This document shows, one piece after another, positions 25,787 through 33,518 of a stretch of DNA of 64,000 nt (the first letter of the stretch is position 1; every line of letters begins with the position of its first letter). This DNA is from Dehalococcoidia bacterium. Its GTDB lineage: Bacteria; Chloroflexota; Dehalococcoidia; Lucifugimonadales; GCA-002694895. The stretch is taken from positions 1 through 64,000 of the forward strand of contig JAPYRX010000002.1 in the NCBI GenBank assembly GCA_029936815.1. Reading direction: 5' to 3'. Under the pieces are notes generated by a model that saw only the letters and a list, made by a program, of their open reading frames with translations, did no database searches and was not told where the DNA came from. The position numbers and the translations under genes were made by a program.

Positions 25787-26662
25787 ATGAAGTACGTAGA
25801 TTATGAAAGACCTACTAGTCTAAAAAGTGCACTCGATATTTTAAGCGAAAAAGGTGATGTAACAAAAATTATGGCTGGTGGTACTGATATATTAGTAAAA
25901 TTAAGAGTTAGAAGTGAACAACCAGATTTATTAATGGATAGTAAAGAAATACCCGAGCTAAATGAATTATCTTTCAACCATGATACTGGATTGACAATCG
26001 GAGCAGCTGTTCCTTTGTATAAACTATACGCAGATGCTGATGTGAAAAAATATTATCCTGCCTTAGTTGATTCAACGACTATAATTGGAGGAATCCCAAT
26101 TCAAGGAAGGGCGACAGTAGGAGGTAATTTATGTAATTCCGCCCCAAGTGCAGATTCCATCCCTACTCTTATTGTTTTAGGAGCAACTGCATCAATTCAG
26201 AGTTCAGGCAAATTAAGAGAAGTACCTGTGAGTGAATTTTGTACAGGCCCAGGATCCAATGTTCTAAAATCTAACGAAATGCTTGTAACTATAAATGTAC
26301 CTGCCCCTGCAGATAATTCAGCTGCTCACTACATGAGGTTTATTCCAAGAAATGAAATGGATATAGCTGTGGTTGGTGTAGGATCTTATGTTAAGCTTAA
26401 TGCTTCCGGAGACAAATTTGAAAGTGTAAATGTATCATTAGCTTCAGTTGCTCCAACTCCTTTAAACGTTACTGAAATTTCTAAATTTTTGTCCGGCAAG
26501 GATGTTAATGATGAAAATATAGAAAAAGCAGGACAATTAGCTAAAGAAGCTTCGAAGCCAATTTCTGATATGAGAGGAACAGCAGAATATAGACAACATT
26601 TATGTTCTGTATTAACAAAAAGATCAATTAACAAATCAATTGAAAGAATTAAAGGGGCATAA
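25787..26662 (+). CDS. molybdenum hydroxylase FAD-binding (M) subunit
   Basis: The 291 aa product is a CoxM/XdhB-type FAD subunit: YERPTSLKSALDILSE at the start, the first FAD loop AGGTDILVK near 32, then TIIGGIPIQGRATVGGNL with its CNSAPSADSIP second loop near 100-125, and a C-terminal CO-dehydrogenase-flavoprotein domain. It passes electrons from the iron-sulfur subunit to an acceptor. It is the first gene of an M-S-L operon and ends two bases before the S gene. Confidence 0.93.
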   Translation: MKYVDYERPTSLKSALDILSEKGDVTKIMAGGTDILVKLRVRSEQPDLLMDSKEIPELNELSFNHDTGLTIGAAVPLYKLYADADVKKYYPALVDSTTIIGGIPIQGRATVGGNLCNSAPSADSIPTLIVLGATASIQSSGKLREVPVSEFCTGPGSNVLKSNEMLVTINVPAPADNSAAHYMRFIPRNEMDIAVVGVGSYVKLNASGDKFESVNVSLASVAPTPLNVTEISKFLSGKDVNDENIEKAGQLAKEASKPISDMRGTAEYRQHLCSVLTKRSINKSIERIKGA

Positions 26663-26663
26663 T

Positions 26664-27152
26664 ATGTCAAAAAAAGTTCACGTACAAACAATAATTAACG
26701 GTGAAGATGTAGAGTTTTTATGCGAACCTAGGCAAAGCCTATTAGAGTGCCTTAGAGATGTTATAGGAATGACTGGAACTAAAGAAGGTTGTAATGATGG
26801 GAATTGTGGAGCATGTACTGTTATATTAGAAGGGAGAACAGTTACTTCTTGCTTGGTTTTAGGAGTTGAAGTAGATGGTAAAGAATTAACTACAATTGAA
26901 GGAATTGCAGATGGAGAAAAACTTCATCCAATACAAACAGCATTTCTAGAAAACGCTGCTTTGCAATGTGGTATTTGTACCCCAGGTTTTATTATTGCTA
27001 CCAAATCATTGCTTGATCACAATCCTGACCCATCAGAATATGAAATTCGATGGTGGTTAGCTAATAATTTATGCCGTTGTACTGGTTATGACAAAATTGT
27101 TAGAGCTGTTCAAGAATCTGCTAAAAAAATCAAAGCTCAGGCTGGAGGATAA
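26664..27152 (+). CDS. molybdenum hydroxylase 2Fe-2S (S) subunit
   Basis: Start at the ATG at 26664, chosen because AAAGGGG precedes it and the family begins there; an upstream TTG at 26640 lies within the M gene. The 162 aa product has a ferredoxin domain (GCNDGNCGACTVIL plus a distal Cys in TSCLVLG) and a C-terminal helical domain with QCGICTPGFI and NNLCRCTGY for the second 2Fe-2S cluster. It relays electrons between the molybdenum and FAD subunits. Confidence 0.95.
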   Translation: MSKKVHVQTIINGEDVEFLCEPRQSLLECLRDVIGMTGTKEGCNDGNCGACTVILEGRTVTSCLVLGVEVDGKELTTIEGIADGEKLHPIQTAFLENAALQCGICTPGFIIATKSLLDHNPDPSEYEIRWWLANNLCRCTGYDKIVRAVQESAKKIKAQAGG

Positions 27153-27153
27153 A

Positions 27154-29400
27154 ATGACAAATATTAAAGAGCCTAAAAAATACGAAGTTATAGGTACTCG
27201 GCCATTACGTCCAGATGGTACTGATAAAGTTACCGGAAGAGCGATATATGGTGGAGATTTTGAAATGACCGGATTAATTCACGGTAAGATTTTACGAAGC
27301 CCACATCCTCACGCTAGAATTAAATCGATAAATTATGATAAAGCTCTAGAATTAGAGGGAGTTATTGCAGTAGTAACCGCTGATGATCTCCCTGTTAATC
27401 CTGATGGTAATATTTCCATAGGTTATTCAAGGGGAAACATACTTGCAAAGGATAAAGTTCTTTATGTTGGGCATGCAATTGCAGGAGTCGCAGCGATTGA
27501 TCCACATATTGCTGAAGAAGCCTTAGATTTAATAGAAGTTGATTATGAATTGTTATCAGCTGTGATGAATGTGGAAGAAGCTATGGATAGTAGCTCTGAA
27601 ATAATACATGAAAATTCTTTCATGAAAGAATTTGGCGAGATGACTGTAACTAATAATAATATTGATGAACACTTTCAGCATAAAATGGGAAATATTGATA
27701 AAGGATTTGAAAATGCTGATTTAATTGTTGAAGGCAAGTATTCCACCGTGATGGTTCATCAAGGTTATATCGAACCTCAGGCAGCTACTGCTTTATGGAG
27801 AACAGATGGAAGTTTGACTGTTTGGAATAGCACGCAAGGATCATTTCCTGATAGAGACGAATTATCTAATATATTGGATATTCCTATATCTAAAATTAAA
27901 GTTGTGCCTCTTGAAATTGGAGGAGGATTCGGCGGGAAGATTCCTATTTATCAGGAACCTGTAGCTGCTTTGCTATCAAAGAAAGCAGGTAACCCAGTCA
28001 AGATCATAATGAGTAGAAAAGAAGTTTTCGAATCTACTGGCCCAACTCCGGGTGGTTACACATGGGTTAAAATCGGAGTAAAAAATGACGGAAAGATTAC
28101 AGCTATGCAATCTGAATTAGCTTTTGAAGCAGGAGCATATCCAGGATCTCCTGTAGGCATGGGATCATTATGTGTATTTGCGGCCTACAAATGTGATAAC
28201 CAATTAGTAGATGGATATGATGTTATAGTCAACAAACCGAAAACTGCTGCATACAGAGCTCCAGGATCCCCTAACGCAGCGTTTGGAACAGAGCAAGTAA
28301 TAGATGAAATTTCTCAAAAATTAGGAATTGATCCTATTGATTTTCGCATGATGAATGCTATCTCCGAAGGAGACAGAAGAGTTGATGGGCCTAAATTTCC
28401 TGTTAATGGTTTGAAGCAAGTGTTAGAATCGATGAAAAATTCGCCTCAATATCAAAAGAAATTAAAAGGATCTAATAAAGGCAGAGGCATAGCCGTAGGT
28501 TATTGGTTTAATGTAGGGCTCCAATCTTCTTGTAGCATTACTGTTAATACTGATGGAACTGTAAATTTAATTGAAGGATCAACTGATATTGGAGGTTCTA
28601 GAGCTTCTATTGCAATGCAGGCAGCTGAGACTCTTCAAATACCATATGATAGCGTAAACCCCAGTATAGTTGATACAAATACTGTCGGTTACACTGCTGT
28701 TACTGGTGGGAGTAGGACAACATTTTCAACCGGATATGCTGCGCATTTAGCTGCAGAAGATGTGAGAGATCAAATGATCAAGAGAGCTTCAGAGATGTGG
28801 GGAGTTCCAAATGATTCTGTTGTTTATAGTAAAGGTCAATTTTCATCTGACGCAGATCCGGAGCTTAGTATGTCTTTTAAAGAATTAGCTTCTCAATTAG
28901 AAAATACAGGAGGATCTATTGCAGGAAAAGGATCTATTAATCCTAAGAAAGTTGGAGGTTCTTTTGCAGGGTCTATTTGTGATTTAGAGATAGATCCTGA
29001 TACTGGGAAATCAACAATACTTGATTTCACAGCAATTCAAGATGCAGGAAAAGCAATTCATCCAAGTTATGTCGAAGGACAAATGCAAGGTGGAAGTGCG
29101 CAGGGAATCGGATGGGCTTTGAATGAAGAGTATTTTTATGATCAAAATGGAATTATGAATAATAGTTCGTTATTGGATTACAGAATGCCAACAAGTCTAG
29201 ATTTGCCTGATATTAACACAATCATTGTTGAAGTTCCTGACCCTACTCATCCTTACGGCGTTAGAGGCGTTGGCGAAGCAAACATTGTACCACCTATTCC
29301 TGCTATTGCAAATGCGATGAAACGAGCTTCCGGAAAAAGATTCTATAATTTACCAATGAATCCGCCTGCAGTTATATCAAAATTGAATCAAGATTTATAA
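27154..29400 (+). CDS. molybdenum hydroxylase catalytic (L) subunit, xanthine dehydrogenase family
   Basis: Start at the ATG at 27154 with GGAGG six bases before it; product 748 aa. It begins GTRPLRPDGTDKVTGRAIYG, typical of the family. Pterin and active-site pieces seen are GGGFGGK near 262, AAYRAPGSPNAAFG near 368, TGGSRTTFSTG near 512, and the catalytic Glu in YGVRGVGEANIVPP near the C-terminus. The loop after AYR is APGSP, not the CSFR of form I CO dehydrogenase, so CO oxidation is unlikely. The substrate is probably an aromatic heterocycle, purine or aldehyde; it cannot be fixed from sequence. Confidence 0.93.
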   Translation: MTNIKEPKKYEVIGTRPLRPDGTDKVTGRAIYGGDFEMTGLIHGKILRSPHPHARIKSINYDKALELEGVIAVVTADDLPVNPDGNISIGYSRGNILAKDKVLYVGHAIAGVAAIDPHIAEEALDLIEVDYELLSAVMNVEEAMDSSSEIIHENSFMKEFGEMTVTNNNIDEHFQHKMGNIDKGFENADLIVEGKYSTVMVHQGYIEPQAATALWRTDGSLTVWNSTQGSFPDRDELSNILDIPISKIKVVPLEIGGGFGGKIPIYQEPVAALLSKKAGNPVKIIMSRKEVFESTGPTPGGYTWVKIGVKNDGKITAMQSELAFEAGAYPGSPVGMGSLCVFAAYKCDNQLVDGYDVIVNKPKTAAYRAPGSPNAAFGTEQVIDEISQKLGIDPIDFRMMNAISEGDRRVDGPKFPVNGLKQVLESMKNSPQYQKKLKGSNKGRGIAVGYWFNVGLQSSCSITVNTDGTVNLIEGSTDIGGSRASIAMQAAETLQIPYDSVNPSIVDTNTVGYTAVTGGSRTTFSTGYAAHLAAEDVRDQMIKRASEMWGVPNDSVVYSKGQFSSDADPELSMSFKELASQLENTGGSIAGKGSINPKKVGGSFAGSICDLEIDPDTGKSTILDFTAIQDAGKAIHPSYVEGQMQGGSAQGIGWALNEEYFYDQNGIMNNSSLLDYRMPTSLDLPDINTIIVEVPDPTHPYGVRGVGEANIVPPIPAIANAMKRASGKRFYNLPMNPPAVISKLNQDL

Positions 29401-29412
29401 GTGTGAAAATTT

Positions 29413-29676
29413 ATGGCTAAGGTATTTATCCCTGCTTTATTACATACTTTTACCAAAAATGTATCTGAGATAGATGTTGAAGGTAATAATGTGAGAACAG
29501 TAATTAATAATCTAGATATGGAATTTCCTGGAATTAAGTTAAAATTAGTAGAAGGGCACCGAATCAAACCTAGTATATCTGTGGCTGTTGATGGAAACAT
29601 CACACCAATGGGATTATTAGAAGAAGTTGGGGAGCAAAGTGAAGTACATTTTTTACCAGCTATTTCAGGAGGATAA
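29413..29676 (+). CDS. MoaD/ThiS-like ubiquitin-fold protein ending in Gly-Gly
   Basis: The 87 aa product has the beta-grasp pattern of MoaD/ThiS and ends FLPAISGG; a C-terminal di-glycine is needed for adenylation and thiocarboxylation. It stands 12 bases after the molybdenum subunit gene. I infer a sulfur carrier for molybdopterin or cofactor maturation dedicated to this operon, or a carrier for another sulfur-requiring step; no MoaE or E1-like enzyme lies beside it. Confidence 0.85.
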   Translation: MAKVFIPALLHTFTKNVSEIDVEGNNVRTVINNLDMEFPGIKLKLVEGHRIKPSISVAVDGNITPMGLLEEVGEQSEVHFLPAISGG

Positions 29677-29681
29677 TAGAT

Positions 29682-29978
29682 ATGATTATAGTTATGAGGA
29701 CATATATTCCAAAAGCAGGCAAGGGTGGAAGCTTGATAAGATTAATTAAACAAGTTAATGATGCTTTCGTTAGCAATGCGTTTCCTAAAATTGAGATTTT
29801 ACGTGCTTCGCATGGCCTTCATGGGAAACTCCAAACTATTCAAAGATGGAATTCTAATGATGAATATAATGATTCTAGAGACAAAGTGCGAGGAACTAAA
29901 GAAGTAACTTCTTTATTTGATGAAATTTATCCTCTTTTAGAAGAAACACATTATACAGAACTTTTTAACGTAGAATGA
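29682..29978 (+). CDS. small dimeric alpha/beta-barrel-like protein
   Basis: The 98 aa product (MIIVMRTYIPKAGKGGSLIR..., with QTIQRWNSNDEYNDSRDK in the middle) has the size and strand-helix pattern of NIPSNAP / antibiotic-monooxygenase-like ferredoxin-fold proteins. I do not recognise a specific family. GGAGG precedes the ATG, and the gene follows the MoaD-like gene by five bases, so it is the last gene of the molybdenum hydroxylase operon. An ATG four codons downstream is an alternative start. Confidence 0.5.
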   Translation: MIIVMRTYIPKAGKGGSLIRLIKQVNDAFVSNAFPKIEILRASHGLHGKLQTIQRWNSNDEYNDSRDKVRGTKEVTSLFDEIYPLLEETHYTELFNVE

Positions 29979-30044
29979 CTTTCACAAAATTTTTAAATTA
30001 TGATATAGTTTTAGTATTAACAGTAATTTAATTAGTGATTAATT

Positions 30045-30869
30045 ATGAGCAATGATCAATTTGGTTTCACAAAATTTTCTGATAACGATTTTTATAGTAA
30101 TATTAATAAAGCATTAATTAATTCTCTGGACTTGAAATCTGATCTAAAAATTGTAGATCTAGGATGTGCAAGCGGAGGTATTAGTAAAATAATTATAGAT
30201 AAACTCCAAAATACTAACAGTATTAATTCTTCTATTATTGCTGTTGATCACTCTAAAGATGCATTAAAGGAAGCCCAATCTAACCTACGAGCAGTTTCTG
30301 ATTCAATGATTACATTTGTACAAAGTCGATATGAAGAATTCTCATCTAAAATAAAAGAAAAAGTAGATTTGGTTGTATTATGTAATGCTATTCATTATTT
30401 GGATGACAAAGAATTAGTAATAAAAGATGTCATGAAAATTTTAAAACCAAATGGTAGATTTGCTTTTAATTCCTCATTCTTTGATGGAGCACATCCTGAG
30501 GACACGAAAGGATTTTATCGTAAATGGATGTTTAAAGCTATGAAAATATTGTCAAAAGAATTTAAAATGCGACCAGCTAAGGCTGATAAGATTGAATCTA
30601 GAGTACAGCTTACTCCATCACAATACCATGATGTTTTAGGAAATTGTGGCATGAAAATAATCAATACAAAAATACGAACTGTAGAAGTACCACTTGATGG
30701 ATGGTTAGATATCAGTAGCTTTAAAGATTTTATAGAAGGAATAATGCCGGGAATCAAACTAGATATAGCAAGCCAGTGTTTGCAAAAAGCAGTAAAAGAA
30801 ACATTTGATGAAATGAAAATTACTTTTGTAAATAGAAACTGGATGGAAGTTATCGCTGTTAAATCTTGA
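30045..30869 (+). CDS. SAM-dependent class I methyltransferase
   Basis: The 274 aa product has SAM-binding motif I IVDLGCASGGISKII near residue 36, an acidic residue after strand 2 (IIAVDHSKDA), and motif IV VDLVVLCNAIHYLDDKE near 107. The rest resembles small-molecule methyltransferases (UbiE/methyltransf_11 group). The substrate is unknown. Its TGA stop overlaps the putative TTG start of the ornithine-cyclodeaminase-like gene, so the two may act in one small pathway. Confidence 0.88.
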   Translation: MSNDQFGFTKFSDNDFYSNINKALINSLDLKSDLKIVDLGCASGGISKIIIDKLQNTNSINSSIIAVDHSKDALKEAQSNLRAVSDSMITFVQSRYEEFSSKIKEKVDLVVLCNAIHYLDDKELVIKDVMKILKPNGRFAFNSSFFDGAHPEDTKGFYRKWMFKAMKILSKEFKMRPAKADKIESRVQLTPSQYHDVLGNCGMKIINTKIRTVEVPLDGWLDISSFKDFIEGIMPGIKLDIASQCLQKAVKETFDEMKITFVNRNWMEVIAVKS

Positions 30870-31811
30870 TTGGAATATTTGCCTGTGATTAGTATATCTA
30901 AAAGACGCATTACTGAAATTCTTTCGGACAAATTCGCATACTCTCATGTTAAAAATGCTGCAGAGATTCAAAGCTTATCAGGTACGTACGTAAAAGCTAG
31001 ATCTACAAAATCATTTGGCGATAAAAAATTACTTGCTGATATGGCTGCTTCAATAGAAGATTTGAATGTTTTTGGATTAAAACATTACGTTGTTAATAAT
31101 GGTCGATTTTTTTACTATATTTATCTTTATGATTTGAGTTCTAAAGAACTACTTACAATTATCGAAGCTGAAGAGATTGGGAAATACCGAACTGCTGCAG
31201 TTACCGCATTGGCTGTAAATAAATTACGGAAACCTTTTATGAAAAATCTTGCAATAATTGGAACAGGTTTTCAGGCGAAACAGCAATTAAATTCAATCCT
31301 TTTAAATAATTCTATATTTGACAACATATATATTTATAGCCCTAATACTGAGAATAGAAATAAATTTGCAATGGAGTTCAACCAACAATACCCTAGTATA
31401 AATTTTATAAATTCCGAGAATGAAAAATCCGCCTTAAAAGAAAGTGATGTAATAGTGACAGCAACAAATTCGTTATCACCGGTTATTCACCATCAATATT
31501 TAAAAGAAAATTTTTTGATTGTTGGAATTGGAGCAGCTACTCCTTATTGTATAGAAATTGATCAAAATATTATAAAGGATTGTGATTTGGTTTTAGTCGA
31601 TGATAAAGAACAAGCTAAATTAGAAAGTGGAGATATTTTAAATCCTGTGTCCAAAGGGTTGTTGAAATGGGAAGAGGTTTTTAATTTTTCAGATATCTTT
31701 GATACAACATTTAATTTACAAGAAAATAAAAATAAAATTTTTTTCAAATCATTGGGGATAGCTCTTTGGGATGTAGCAATTGCAAAAGGGATATACGATT
31801 TGTCAAAATAA
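30870..31811 (+). CDS. ornithine cyclodeaminase / mu-crystallin family protein
   Basis: The product is up to 313 aa and shows the family NAD-binding motif LAIIGTGFQAKQQL near 126, an upstream substrate loop EIGKYRTAAVTALAVNKL, and VIVTATNSLSPV near 195. Members include ornithine cyclodeaminase, ketimine reductase, alanine dehydrogenase and the SbnB/opine-type enzymes. The likely start is TTG at 30870, overlapping the preceding TGA, with GTG at 30885 as an alternative; no ATG serves. Reaction unknown. Confidence 0.85.
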   Translation: MEYLPVISISKRRITEILSDKFAYSHVKNAAEIQSLSGTYVKARSTKSFGDKKLLADMAASIEDLNVFGLKHYVVNNGRFFYYIYLYDLSSKELLTIIEAEEIGKYRTAAVTALAVNKLRKPFMKNLAIIGTGFQAKQQLNSILLNNSIFDNIYIYSPNTENRNKFAMEFNQQYPSINFINSENEKSALKESDVIVTATNSLSPVIHHQYLKENFLIVGIGAATPYCIEIDQNIIKDCDLVLVDDKEQAKLESGDILNPVSKGLLKWEEVFNFSDIFDTTFNLQENKNKIFFKSLGIALWDVAIAKGIYDLSK

Positions 31812-31812
31812 T

Positions 31813-32265
31813 TTAATTTTGAAAATCTACTTCAAATAATTTGTAATAAGTTTCTTGCATCCCTAAATTTTTATATACTTTTTGTGCAATCTCGTTATTG
31901 TTTTCTACGTAAAGTCTTATTCCAGTACAAATTGGATCATCAATTGCTTTTTGATGAATATATGAATACATTTTTTTGTAAACACCCTTTTTGCGATATT
32001 CTTTTTCTACATAAACACTTTGAATCCACCAAAACATTCCATTCCTCCAATCACTCCATTCAAATGTTATCATTAAAGATCCTAGAATTTCATTTTCATT
32101 TTTTGCAACTACATAGTATCCAAGGTTAGAATTAGTTAAAACTGCATTTACACCCAGCTTAACTAGTTCTTCTTCTAAAATTTTATTTTCAGTTTCTTTT
32201 GCCATTTTTATATTAAAATCGACAAGCTTTCTGACTTCATTGACGGTTGGTTGGGTTATTTTCAA
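31813..32265 (-). CDS. GNAT family N-acetyltransferase
   Basis: The 150 aa product is a single GNAT domain: MITFEWSDWRNGMFWWIQSV, then the acetyl-CoA loop VYVEKEYRKKGVYKKMYSY near residue 85, and VENNNEIAQKVYKNLGMQ at the end. It differs from the RimJ-like GNAT at 3632. The substrate is unknown. It is convergent with the cyclodeaminase-like gene (1-base gap). Confidence 0.87.
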   Translation of the reverse strand: MKITQPTVNEVRKLVDFNIKMAKETENKILEEELVKLGVNAVLTNSNLGYYVVAKNENEILGSLMITFEWSDWRNGMFWWIQSVYVEKEYRKKGVYKKMYSYIHQKAIDDPICTGIRLYVENNNEIAQKVYKNLGMQETYYKLFEVDFQN

Positions 32266-32408
32266 TTTTTTATCCTCGTGAAATTAATGATTTTATTAAA
32301 TACATCAAATCATTGTATTGTTTATACGATTAGGTTGTGATAAATTATTGTAGCTGATTTTAGATCGCATATTTTTTACATATATTTTTACGTATAATAA
32401 TTAATACT

Positions 32409-33074
32409 ATGAGTACTATTCTACAAATTGAAAAAAGAACTGTCGAGGGTAAAAAAGTTAAGACTTTAAGAAATAAAGGAATTGCCCCTATTCATTTATA
32501 CGGTAGTAACGTAGAGTCTTCTTCTATGCAAGCTGATTTCAAGACATTAATTGATGTGTTAAATGAAACAGGATTTTCTATTCCAATTACATTGGCATAC
32601 GGTAAAAATGAAGTTTTAGCTTTTGCCAGAAATGTTCAAAGACACCCTCTTACCGAACAAATATTACATGTTGATTTTCAAGTTGTTAATAAGGAAGACG
32701 AAGTTGAAATTGAGGTCCCTGTTAATCTTTTAGGTGAATCTCCTGCTGTTAAAAATTTTGGAGGTATTCTTATTAAATTATTAGAAACTATCAAAATCTC
32801 CAGCAAGGTAGACCAGGTTCCAGAATCAATTGACTTAGGTATTGATGGACTAGAATCATTAGAGCAAAGCTTACTTGTGAGTGACATTGAAATTCCTGAT
32901 GGGGTCAAGGTAATTACTGATGATACATTTGCAATAGCACGTGTTATTCCACCTAGAATTGAAGTTGAAGAAGTTGAAGAAGCTGAAGATTCACTTGAAT
33001 CTGATTCAGACCAAGAATCAGATGGTGATTCAGAAGATTCACAAGATTCACAAGATTCTGACAATCCTAAATAA
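32409..33074 (+). CDS. rplY: 50S ribosomal protein bL25, CTC form
   Basis: The 221 aa product has the 5S-rRNA-binding L25 domain (about 1-92, with RNKGIAPIHLYG) and the extra C-terminal domain of TL5/CTC proteins (about 93-185, EIEVPVNLLGESPAVKNFGG). The tail from about 192 is almost entirely Asp, Glu, Ser and Gln, encoded by GATTCACAA-like repeats. TATAAT at 32393-32398 is a candidate -10 close to the start. Confidence 0.95.
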   Translation: MSTILQIEKRTVEGKKVKTLRNKGIAPIHLYGSNVESSSMQADFKTLIDVLNETGFSIPITLAYGKNEVLAFARNVQRHPLTEQILHVDFQVVNKEDEVEIEVPVNLLGESPAVKNFGGILIKLLETIKISSKVDQVPESIDLGIDGLESLEQSLLVSDIEIPDGVKVITDDTFAIARVIPPRIEVEEVEEAEDSLESDSDQESDGDSEDSQDSQDSDNPK

Positions 33075-33339
33075 AGAATAATTATTACCGAATAACTATT
33101 CATCTTTTTAACCTACGTTTTTATTAATTGATTGTATATTGTATTTTTTTTCTTACATAATTTGGATATTTTTTGAGATTATAAATATAAATCGAAAATT
33201 AATCACTTTAAATATATTGACATAGTTTTTCAGTATGGATATCATTTCCTAGCTTTAAGTTTAAATTTCTACCTTTTATTTAAATAAAAGTATTAATTCT
33301 TTTTTTAAATAAGTTTTAGTAATTTAGCCTTAGAGAGTA
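33075..33339. other. intergenic region upstream of the surface-protein promoter
   Basis: No gene. AT-rich sequence with no hairpin terminator visible after bL25. The region leads into the strong promoter at 33340. I see nothing else recognisable. Confidence 0.4.
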
Positions 33340-33368
33340 TTGACACTGTCACTAAGACAGTGTTTAAT
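33340..33368 (+). promoter_or_regulatory. sigma70-type promoter with palindromic operator in its spacer
   Basis: TTGACA (33340-33345), an exact 17-base spacer, and TTTAAT (33363-33368). A perfect inverted repeat, ACACTGTC-ACTAA-GACAGTGT at 33343-33363, runs from inside the -35 to the first base of the -10. A dimeric repressor bound there would block RNA polymerase. The start of transcription should be near 33375, giving a leader of about 145 bases to the surface-protein gene. Confidence 0.68.
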
Positions 33369-33433
33369 ACTGTAATAAAATTTGCATAAAAGTGGTATAT
33401 ATTAATTGACAGTCTACTTGTATAAGTGATTCG

Positions 33434-33468
33434 AAGGAAGAGTGATCAATAGATTACTCGCCCTTTTT
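33434..33468 (+). terminator. terminator-like hairpin in the surface-protein leader
   Basis: Stem GAGTGATC / GATTACTC (one G-T pair) with loop AATA at 33440-33459, extended by AAGG / CCTT across a small internal loop, and followed by five T. It lies between the promoter and the start codon. It could attenuate the long gene or end a separate RNA of about 95 bases; a 5' stabilising hairpin is the alternative. Confidence 0.5.
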
Positions 33469-33518
33469 ATGCATATTAATTAGAAATTTATTAAATAAAT
33501 AAAATGAGGGGGTCGAAA

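Noticed and set aside
27154-29400. Aerobic CO dehydrogenase (form I CoxL)
   Set aside because: The active-site loop reads AYRAPGSP and lacks the CSFR of form I, so the family is xanthine-dehydrogenase-like with unknown substrate.
29401-29603. 71-codon minus-strand frame
   Set aside because: Antisense to the MoaD-like gene, which is recognised by its fold pattern and di-Gly end.
33406-33426. Second promoter TTGACA...TATAAG before the surface-protein gene
   Set aside because: The hexamers are only 9 bases apart, too close for a promoter; the one at 33340 has exact 17-base spacing.
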